A stretch of DNA of 64,000 nucleotides from Azospirillum sp. TSH100. GTDB taxonomy: Bacteria; Pseudomonadota; Alphaproteobacteria; Azospirillales; Azospirillaceae. Shown piece by piece: positions 58,288-64,000 of this stretch (the stretch's first letter is position 1; each line of letters opens with the position of its first letter). A program made the translations under genes and the position numbers. Location of the stretch: positions 124,001-188,000 of the forward strand of contig NZ_CP039638.1 in NCBI RefSeq assembly GCF_004923295.1, read 5' to 3'. The notes under the pieces were generated by a model. It was given only the letters and a program-made list of their open reading frames with translations, ran no database searches and was not told the origin of the DNA.

Positions 58288-61029
58288 CTAAGCCACGCCG
58301 GTCCGGCTGCGCCCGGCGGCCAGCGTGCGGGCGACCTGACGCAGCAGGACCTCGCGATCATAGGGCTTGCCGATATGACCGGTCATTCCGGCATCGCGGC
58401 ACTCGCGCCGCTCATCCTCGGACGAGCCGGCGGTCAGCGCCAGGATCGGCAGATCGCCGCGCGGAGGCGGCATGGCGCGGATGGCGCGGCTTGCCTCCAG
58501 CCCGTCCATCCCCGGCATGTGCACATCCATCAGCACGAGGTCGTAGTCGCCGGCCGCCACCGCCTCCACCGCCGCCGCGCCGTCGGCCACCAGATCGATG
58601 CGGTAGCCGCTGTCCTTGAACAGCGCCGCCAGCAGTTCGCGGTTGATCGACAGATCCTCGGCGATCAGCAGGCGCGGCGGTCCGGAAGGACGAGGGGCCT
58701 GTGCGGGGACAGGGTGCGCGGGGACGGCGTGAGTGGCTGCCGGCGGTGCCGGGACAGCCGGTGCGGCCGTTTCCGCCCGCCGGCCGGCGATGCGGGCGAG
58801 CTGCCGGCGCAGGTCGTCGATGGAGAAGGGCTTGGCGATCATCGCCACGTCGGGGCCGAAACCGGCCGGCGTGCCGACGGCATGGGCGGCGAAGCCCGAT
58901 GCCAGCAGAACCGGCAGGCCGGGGCGCATGCGGGCGGCGTGGCGCGCCAGCTCCGTCCCGTCCATGCCCGGCGGCATGACGACATCGCTGAGCAGCAGAT
59001 CCAGCTTTTCCGGACCGTCCATCACCACAAGCGCCTCGTTGGCGTTGGCGGCGGCGATCACCCGATGTCCCCAGCCGCGCAGCAGCCCGGCCACCATGTC
59101 GCGCACGGTCGGATCGTCGTCGACCAGCAGGATCGACAATGGCCCGGAAGGCGCCGCCGCAGATGCGGCCGGTGCGGGCTGTGCCTGAATGGACGGAGGG
59201 ACGGCATTGGAGGCGGCCGGCCGGACCGGCAGCACCTCCTGCCTCGCGGGGGACTCCGCCGGCAGCAGGCGGCTGGCGGGCAGCCGCACCGTCACCGTGG
59301 TACCGACGTCCAGCGTGCTGCGCAGCGCCAGCGTGCCGCCATGCAGCTCGACCAGCCGCTTGGTCAGCGGCAGACCAAGCCCGGCGCCCTCCACCCCGCG
59401 GTGCTCGGCACGCTCCACCCGGGCGAAAGGCTCCAGCACGCGGTCCAGATCCTCGGCGGGGATGCCCAGCCCGGTGTCGGTGACGCGGATCACCGGCATG
59501 CCGTCCTCCAGCAGGGCGGACAGGGTCACCGATCCGCCCGACGGCGTGTATTTCACTCCGTTGGCAATCAGATTCAGCAGGATCTGGCGGATGCGGCGGT
59601 CGTCGCCCCGGATGCCCCGCACCGCGGGCGCCACCACCGCCGACAGCAGCACGCCGGCGCGCTCCGCCCGCGGGGTCAGCATGCGCACGGCGAAATCCGC
59701 GGCGGCTTCCAGGTCGCAGCGTCCCTCCTCGATGCCCAGCGCCCCGGCTTCGACCCGCGCATGGTCGAGGATTTCATTGATCAGTTCCAGCACATGCTGG
59801 CCGCTGTCGCGGACATTGGCTGCATATTGCCGGTAGGACGGGGTGCCGACCGGCCCCTCCGCCTCGCGGGCGATCAGGTCGGCGAATCCGATGACGGCGT
59901 TCAGCGGCGTGCGCAACTCGTGGCTCAACCCGGCCAGAAACTCGCTCTTGGCCCGGTTGGCGGCCTCCGCCGCCTGACGCGCGGTTTCCGCCATGTCGCG
60001 GGCCTGATCCAGCGCGGCGGCGAGCCGGGCGCTCTCGTCGCGTTCGGCGCTGGTCCGTTCCACCGCGTTCCGTGCTTCGGCGAGCGCCACCTGCGCCCCG
60101 CGCTCGCGGTCGAGATAGCGCAGCCCCCAGGCCAGCATCGCCAGGATGGCCAGCAGCCCGACGACGGTCTCCATCACCGTGTGCAGGGTGCGGGTGCGCC
60201 ATTCCGCCATCGCCTCGTCCCGTCCGATGCCGGTCAGCACCACCAGCCCATAGTCGCGGACGGTCCGGTAGGCGGCGAAGCGCGACACGCCGTCCAGCGG
60301 CGACTGCGACAGAAACTGCCCCTCCGGCGCCTCGCCCAGCTTGGATTGGAACAGCGTCCCGGCGGCGGCCGAGCGGCCGGCCGAACTTTCGGGTTCCGGG
60401 CGGCGGGCGACGACCTCGCCGTTCGGCCGGTAGATCGCGATCAGCGGATCGAACTCCAGCCCCGGTATGCTGTAGAGGTCGGTCAGGTGGTTCACCCGGA
60501 TCGACACGGAAACCACCCCGACGAAGCGTCCCTCATCGTCGTGCAGCGGGCGGGAGACCGGGAAGACGAGCGGCTGGGCACCGGTCCGGACCGGCTGAGC
60601 CGCGCCGATGTAAAGGCGCATCCCGCCGCGCAGAGCCTCCAGGCCTGCCTGGTCGGTGAAGCCGGCGATCCGGTTGGGGAAGCTGGCCGATTCGAGCACG
60701 GCCCGCCCGTCGGCATCGTAGATCCAGATGGCGTCGGCACCCTCGGCCTGGGCGGCATATTCGCGCAGGCGGGTCCAATGCTTCAGGTCGCGGATTTTCT
60801 GCGGACCGCCGGCCTCCGCCACCATGGCGGCGGTCTGGTCGAGCGCCACGTCGGCCGTGCGCACCGTGCGGCGGACATGGTCGTCGACCAGCCGGGCCAT
60901 GTCCCGGACCAGGGTGAAGCGGCGCTGCTGGGTTTCCTGGTAATCGTAATGGACCCTGTGGGCGGCGTTGCCCGCCAATGCGGCCAGCACGACGACCACC
61001 ACCAGCGCGCCCCGTAGCAAGCGTCCCAC
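58288..61029 (-). CDS. hybrid sensor histidine kinase with dCache sensor and two receiver domains
   Basis: A 913-residue membrane kinase. Order: membrane helix (about 5-23), a periplasmic double-Cache domain to about 280 (DAIWIYDADGRAVLESASFP, GVVSVSIRVNHLTDLY), second helix about 283-303, coiled coil, HisKA with H370 (GLSHELRTPLN), HATPase (NLIANGVKYT, DTGLGIPAED, GAGLGLPLTKRLV), then two receivers separated by Ala/Pro linkers. Receiver 1 begins ILLVDDDPTVRDM with acceptor in LLLSDVVMPPGMDG; receiver 2 begins LLIAEDLSINREL with acceptor in LVLMDVHMPGMDG. Phosphate may be relayed through an unlinked Hpt protein. No partner regulator adjoins. It is divergent from the TerB gene. Confidence 0.92.
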   Translation of the reverse strand: MGRLLRGALVVVVVLAALAGNAAHRVHYDYQETQQRRFTLVRDMARLVDDHVRRTVRTADVALDQTAAMVAEAGGPQKIRDLKHWTRLREYAAQAEGADAIWIYDADGRAVLESASFPNRIAGFTDQAGLEALRGGMRLYIGAAQPVRTGAQPLVFPVSRPLHDDEGRFVGVVSVSIRVNHLTDLYSIPGLEFDPLIAIYRPNGEVVARRPEPESSAGRSAAAGTLFQSKLGEAPEGQFLSQSPLDGVSRFAAYRTVRDYGLVVLTGIGRDEAMAEWRTRTLHTVMETVVGLLAILAMLAWGLRYLDRERGAQVALAEARNAVERTSAERDESARLAAALDQARDMAETARQAAEAANRAKSEFLAGLSHELRTPLNAVIGFADLIAREAEGPVGTPSYRQYAANVRDSGQHVLELINEILDHARVEAGALGIEEGRCDLEAAADFAVRMLTPRAERAGVLLSAVVAPAVRGIRGDDRRIRQILLNLIANGVKYTPSGGSVTLSALLEDGMPVIRVTDTGLGIPAEDLDRVLEPFARVERAEHRGVEGAGLGLPLTKRLVELHGGTLALRSTLDVGTTVTVRLPASRLLPAESPARQEVLPVRPAASNAVPPSIQAQPAPAASAAAPSGPLSILLVDDDPTVRDMVAGLLRGWGHRVIAAANANEALVVMDGPEKLDLLLSDVVMPPGMDGTELARHAARMRPGLPVLLASGFAAHAVGTPAGFGPDVAMIAKPFSIDDLRRQLARIAGRRAETAAPAVPAPPAATHAVPAHPVPAQAPRPSGPPRLLIAEDLSINRELLAALFKDSGYRIDLVADGAAAVEAVAAGDYDLVLMDVHMPGMDGLEASRAIRAMPPPRGDLPILALTAGSSEDERRECRDAGMTGHIGKPYDREVLLRQVARTLAAGRSRTGVA

Positions 61030-61291
61030 AAATCCCCCTTTTGTGTGCCGATGCGCGATGTGGCCCGATTAAAGCTTCACCGCCAAACTATCACGAATCC
61101 GGTGGGGCCGATGCGGGATTCGAGCGTGAGGGGGCTTGGGGTTTGTCCCAATAGCCCGGTGATTCCTGTGGTCTTGCGTCGCATGAACCGGCTGCGCCGT
61201 CCGCCGAAAAAATCGCGCCGCCCCCCATCTTGCACGGCTTTCGCCACGGGCCCAAATGGGCGGGCGTCTGAACCATTGGGGAGGTCGAACG

Positions 61292-61717
61292 ATGGGTCTG
61301 TTCGATATGTTCAAAGGCAGCGCGCCGCTGGACCTGAACCCGCGCCGCGCGCTCGTGGTGTCGCTGATCTACTGCATGGGATCGGACGGCGAGATCGACC
61401 CGGAGGAGGTCGGCCATCTGATTTCCGTCCTCGGCCGCGGGGCGACGCGGGAGGAGTTGGACCGCTGTTTCAAATACGCGCGCAGCACCCCGCCCGACAG
61501 CTTCCTGGGCGAGGTCACGCCGAAGCTGAACCAGCAGCAGCGGTTGTGCATCCTGCTGAACATGATCGACAGCGCCATGGCCGACGGCGAGGCGGAGCAG
61601 GGTGAGCGCGACCTGATCATCCGCTTCCAGCAGGCCTTCGGCTTCGACGACGCGACGCTGCGGCCCTATTTCGAAGCGCTGACGGTGAAGAACAGCCGGT
61701 TCGTGCTGGACATGTGA
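61292..61717 (+). CDS. TerB-family protein
   Basis: A 141-residue cytosolic helical protein. The ATG at 61292 has GGGGAGG seven bases upstream. The TerB-like core is RALVVSLIYCMGSDGEIDPE near 18-37 and ILLNMIDSAMADGEAEQGER near 87-106; the two acidic DGE motifs are the metal-binding positions described for TerB and DjlA-like proteins. No other ter gene (terC, terD, terZ) is present, so tellurite resistance should not be assumed. It converges on trxC, and a long stem-loop separates the two genes. Confidence 0.82.
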   Translation: MGLFDMFKGSAPLDLNPRRALVVSLIYCMGSDGEIDPEEVGHLISVLGRGATREELDRCFKYARSTPPDSFLGEVTPKLNQQQRLCILLNMIDSAMADGEAEQGERDLIIRFQQAFGFDDATLRPYFEALTVKNSRFVLDM

Positions 61718-61725
61718 GAGGGGAG

Positions 61726-61794
61726 GACACCCCCCTCTCCTCCGCTGCGCGCGCAACTCAGCCTGTGCGTGAGCCGGTGGGAGAGGGGAGTGTC
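61726..61794. other. long stem-loop between convergent terB-like gene and trxC
   Basis: GACACCCCCCTCTCC (61726-61740) pairs with GGAGAGGGGAGTGTC (61780-61794), one mismatch. The outer arms resemble the CCCTCTCC/GGAGAGGG arms of the two-hairpin repeats, but the inside has diverged. The last codons of trxC lie inside it. It can act as a bidirectional terminator. Confidence 0.5.
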
Positions 61795-62255
61795 TGCCGC
61801 ACCCAAGCCACCAGCGCCGGCAGCGGCATCGCGCCGGCGGTGCGGGCGATCTCGCGGCCATGCCGGACAAGGACCAGCGACGGGATGCTGCGGATGCCGA
61901 AGCGGCCGGCGAGGTCGGGGGAGGCCTCGGTGTCGATCTTGGCGAGGCGGACCTGGGGTTCGAGCCGGGTGGCGGCCTGGGCGAAGACGGGGGCCATCAT
62001 GCGGCAGGGGCCGCACCAATCGGCCCAGAAGTCGATCAGCAGGGGCAGGTCGCCATGCTCGGCATGGGCGGCGAAGCGGCGGGCGTCGAGCGCCACCGGC
62101 CTTCCGTCAAACAGGGCCTTGCCGCAGCGGCCGCATTTGCCGCCGCCCAGACGGGCCGGGGGCACGCGGTTCAGCGTGTCGCAATGCGGGCAGGCAATGT
62201 GAAGGCTGTCGGCGCCTGTGGATGACTGACCTGATGCTTGGGCGGTGGGCGGCAT
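61758..62255 (-). CDS. trxC: thioredoxin 2 (zinc-binding thioredoxin)
   Basis: A 165-residue thioredoxin with an N-terminal zinc ribbon: C22-P-H-C25 and C41-G-R-C44. The thioredoxin fold follows, with the redox site W80-C81-G-P-C84 and the cis-proline loop GIRSIPSLVL. E. coli TrxC has the same plan and is induced by OxyR, which would suit the peroxide genes elsewhere in this window. The C-terminal residues SPTGSRTG are encoded within a repeat-like stem-loop and may be a recent extension. Confidence 0.93.
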   Translation of the reverse strand: MPPTAQASGQSSTGADSLHIACPHCDTLNRVPPARLGGGKCGRCGKALFDGRPVALDARRFAAHAEHGDLPLLIDFWADWCGPCRMMAPVFAQAATRLEPQVRLAKIDTEASPDLAGRFGIRSIPSLVLVRHGREIARTAGAMPLPALVAWVRQTLPSPTGSRTG

Positions 62256-62330
62256 GCGGAGCTCCTTCCCCTGGCAGCGGTTCCACCGTCGATGTATGGG
62301 GCCGGATCCGCCCGCTCAAGACGGGTGGGG

Positions 62331-62585
62331 CTACTCCCGCTGGCCCACCAGGCCTTCCAGCTTTGCGAAATCCACATATTGCGCCGGCCGGTCCTTCAAC
62401 AGGTCCGGGGCGGCCTGGGCATTCTCCCGCGCGCATTCGGCGACATAGCGGGCCAAGAGGTCGCGCATGACCTCGGCCAAAGGCGTCTGCCGCTGGCGTG
62501 CGTAATTCTTGGCGACATCTTTGATTCGACGATCAATGCGCAAAGAGATCGTCGCCTTCTTTGGATGAAACGGATCTCCGATCAT
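62331..62585 (-). CDS. small ribbon-helix-helix-like protein
   Basis: An 84-residue basic protein. The start MIGDPFHPKKATISLRIDRR (62585) follows GGGGGATC; a start at 62615 is also open. The KKATISLRIDRRIKDVAKNY segment, a short beta strand then a helix (TPLAEVMRDLLARYVAECAR), fits the ribbon-helix-helix DNA-binding fold of CopG/antitoxin proteins. No toxin gene adjoins: trxC is downstream, and an AT-rich gap with DnaA-like boxes is upstream. It may be an orphan regulator. Confidence 0.6.
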   Translation of the reverse strand: MIGDPFHPKKATISLRIDRRIKDVAKNYARQRQTPLAEVMRDLLARYVAECARENAQAAPDLLKDRPAQYVDFAKLEGLVGQRE

Positions 62586-62829
62586 GACGATCCCCCACCA
62601 ATCTTGCTGATCCACGTTATTTGGATATGCCGGATCGGTGGTGGATACAAGGATCGTCGGGAAGACGGGCGATAAAACTTGGGGATGATAACTTGTGAAT
62701 TTGTGTGGATAAAATTTCTGCCGGTTTTCTTCTCCACAGAATCTGTGGATAGATGTGTGCGCAATCTCCGAACAGAATCATCCGCACCGTTCCGGCCGGC
62801 CAATCCGGCCTGTGGATGAGTGGGTTTGC
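62586..62829. promoter_or_regulatory. AT-rich gap with DnaA-like boxes and GANTC sites
   Basis: This 244-base gap is clearly AT-rich for the window over about 62615-62755. It holds a perfect DnaA box on the minus strand (TGTGGATAA, 62704-62712; TTATCCACA reversed) and two one-mismatch boxes (TGTGGATAG 62744-62752, TGTGGATGA 62811-62819); another is at 62217-62225 in trxC. GAATC (CcrM-type GANTC) sites lie at 62739-62743 and 62775-62779, and TCCACAG-AAT-CTGTGGA is a perfect inverted repeat (62733-62749). It could be a DnaA-controlled promoter or an origin-like site. Confidence 0.5.
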
Positions 62830-63348
62830 CTATTTTTTGGGCGTATCGGGAGCGCCGGCGGTTCCCCAGCCGCCGACCAGCCGCAGTCGTCCGGCGGGCG
62901 AGAGATCGGGCAGCACCAGCAGCACGGTCTGCTCCGTCAGTTCACCGATCAGGCGGCGCTTGGCGCGGGCTGCGGCGATCGCGGCGTTGAGGGACTCGAA
63001 ATCCACAGGCTCGCCCTGGAGCAGGCTGCGCACCCGCTGACCCTCCTGGCGATAGTCTTCGGTCAGCGCGTCGTAGCGCGGGCGCAGCGGCTCGAAGATG
63101 GCGCGCAGACGGGTGGCGTCGGCGTCGGACAGGCCGGCGGCCATATGCTCGACGAAGCGGTCGGGCATCGGCCGGTAGGGCGGAGGCGATGGCTTGCCGG
63201 TCGCGCCGACCAGCATGGCGCCGAGGATGGCGGCCAGGAACAGGTTCAGCGCCAGCGACATCAGCGTCAGCCGACGCAGGGTCATCCGTTGCCTGAGGCG
63301 GGCCAGCAGGGATTGCTGCGGGCGACGGGGCGCGGCGAAACCGCTCAT
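62830..63348 (-). CDS. membrane-anchored ZraP/CnrX-like periplasmic metal sensor protein
   Basis: A 172-residue protein: basic cytoplasmic start, one membrane helix at about 28-50 (LMSLALNLFLAAILGAMLVG), then a periplasmic helical domain like the heavy-metal-resistance (ZraP/CnrX) family: DRFVEHMAAGLSDADATRLR, FEPLRPRYDALTEDYRQEGQ, and a long helix to about 145. Such proteins sense metals or envelope stress and act through an ECF sigma / anti-sigma pair. Its start overlaps the stop of the anti-sigma gene (ATGA), completing the sigma, anti-sigma, sensor order. Confidence 0.8.
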   Translation of the reverse strand: MSGFAAPRRPQQSLLARLRQRMTLRRLTLMSLALNLFLAAILGAMLVGATGKPSPPPYRPMPDRFVEHMAAGLSDADATRLRAIFEPLRPRYDALTEDYRQEGQRVRSLLQGEPVDFESLNAAIAAARAKRRLIGELTEQTVLLVLPDLSPAGRLRLVGGWGTAGAPDTPKK

Positions 63349-63785
63349 CGGCTGTCTCCGTCGAACAGGGTGACGACCTCGTCGTTCAGAAGGGCCAGTT
63401 CCTGGCCTTGCCGCAAGACGGCGGGACCAGCGAGATGGCCGGCGAACCAGTCCCCGGTCACCCAGCCCAGCGCCAGCAGGGCGACGCAGAAACCGGCCAC
63501 CGCCCGTCGCGGCATCCGGCCGAGCAGGAGCATGACCACGCTGTCCTGCGGCCTGCCGCGGACGGTGGAACTGACGGTTGTCAGCAGGCGGGCAACGCGG
63601 GCGTCGTTTATCGCCGGGGCGGGACTGGCCAGCAGCCGGTCGAACGACTGCGCCTGTTCCAGTGCGGCGCGCAGTGCGGGAGAGCGGGCGAGTGCGGTGT
63701 CGGCATCCGCGCGCAGATCGGGCGGCCAGCGCTCCGGCGAGGCGCCGTAATCGTCCAGGTGGCGGAGGAACTCGTCGTCGGTCAT
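63345..63785 (-). CDS. anti-sigma factor-like membrane protein
   Basis: A 146-residue protein. The ATG at 63785 has GGGAGGA upstream, 11 bases after the sigma factor stop. The N-terminal 85 residues are cytosolic and helical (DDEFLRHLDDYGASPERWPP; ALRAALEQAQSFDRLLAS), then one membrane helix at about 92-110 (AVAGFCVALLALGWVTGDWF) and a short periplasmic end. This layout and position fit an ECF anti-sigma factor, although no zinc-binding HxxxCxxC motif is present. Confidence 0.75.
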   Translation of the reverse strand: MTDDEFLRHLDDYGASPERWPPDLRADADTALARSPALRAALEQAQSFDRLLASPAPAINDARVARLLTTVSSTVRGRPQDSVVMLLLGRMPRRAVAGFCVALLALGWVTGDWFAGHLAGPAVLRQGQELALLNDEVVTLFDGDSR

Positions 63786-63796
63786 GGCATCCTCCC

Positions 63797-64000
63797 TCAC
63801 GCGGGATCGGCGGAGAGCGCCGCTTTCAGCGCGGCCCGTGCACGGGTCAGCAGCGAGGCGAAGGCGCTTTCGCTCATGGTCAGGATCTCGGCGGCCTGCC
63901 GCAGGCTGAGGCCTTCCTGGTGGAACAGCACGACGGCGGCGCGCTGGCGGTCGGGCAAGGCGGCCAGCGCCCGGTTGACCCGCTCGGCGGTCTGGCGCTC
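63797..64000 (-). CDS. ECF RNA polymerase sigma factor, region 4 (5' part beyond window)
   Basis: Only the last 67 residues are in the window; the frame is open to the edge. It contains sigma region 4: ALAALPDRQRAAVVLFHQEG followed by the helix-turn-helix LSLRQAAEILTMSESAFASL and LTRARAALKAAL. The stop TGA lies 11 bases before the anti-sigma start, so the two are one operon. Region 2 and the family group cannot be judged. Confidence 0.85.
   Translation of the reverse strand, partial: ERQTAERVNRALAALPDRQRAAVVLFHQEGLSLRQAAEILTMSESAFASLLTRARAALKAALSADPA

Noticed and set aside
58375..61017. 880-codon open frame on the plus strand
   Set aside because: Exact antisense of the hybrid kinase, with no motifs and with the composition of a shadow frame.
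61292..61717. Tellurite resistance locus
   Set aside because: Only a TerB-like gene is present; no terZADCEF genes, so the phenotype should not be inferred.
62586..62829. Firm call of a replication origin
   Set aside because: DnaA boxes are few, and no replication gene adjoins; kept only as a finding.

Overview
The window reads as a chromosomal or chromid segment of a high-GC alphaproteobacterium, most likely a soil or plant-associated member of the Rhodospirillales close to Azospirillum. The basis is the strong GC bias (long antisense open frames lie opposite nearly every gene), the alphaproteobacterial gene sets (aapJQMP, an orfA-pit phosphate pair, a ScfR/RamB-type regulator beside aceA, an HWE kinase), three chemoreceptors and the mix of aromatic, gluconate and amino acid uptake. 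I saw no rRNA, tRNA, CRISPR array, insertion sequence or phage gene. Both ends cut a gene.

Left part (1-8.8 kb): a leftward group codes for a DeoA-like phosphorylase, a beta-CASP metallo-hydrolase and a truncated HlyD-type adaptor. A GntR-type LacI repressor is divergent from gntK and a three-gene TRAP transporter, with two palindromic operators between them: a gluconate-type sugar acid regulon. A chemoreceptor follows.

Aromatic block (11-23 kb): a complete leftward operon pcaIJFDCBHG takes protocatechuate to succinyl-CoA and acetyl-CoA. Divergent from it is a five-gene Liv-type ABC transporter, probably the uptake system for the aromatic acid or a related one. The shared 353-base region holds three 15-base boxes of IclR/PcaR type, but the regulator gene is not in the window.

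Amino acid block (23-33 kb): a chemoreceptor is followed by a lone AapJ-like binding protein, then the general amino acid transporter aapJQMP with an OmpR-type response regulator, then a divergent HWE histidine kinase.

Middle (33-48 kb): an HTH protein, an MFS exporter, an FHA protein, a Tat-exported PBP4-type peptidase, an orphan CheD, an EEP-fold phosphohydrolase, then the peroxide defence set ahpF, ahpC and oxyR, a prephenate dehydrogenase and a third chemoreceptor.

Right part (48-64 kb): a DJ-1/PfpI protein that lacks the usual Cys, isocitrate lyase with a divergent ScfR/RamB-type regulator, a ferredoxin-NADP reductase, a GH17 membrane protein of NdvC type, a DUF47-Pit phosphate pair behind a three-unit Pho box, a hybrid histidine kinase, a TerB protein, thioredoxin 2, a small ribbon-helix-helix-like protein, a DnaA-box-rich AT-rich gap, and an ECF sigma / anti-sigma / ZraP-like stress operon that runs off the end. 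A two-hairpin intergenic repeat occurs three times (19.6, 30.7 and 46.2 kb). Most of the content is recognisable metabolism. The parts worth a second look are regulatory sites and intergenic structures rather than a new gene system.
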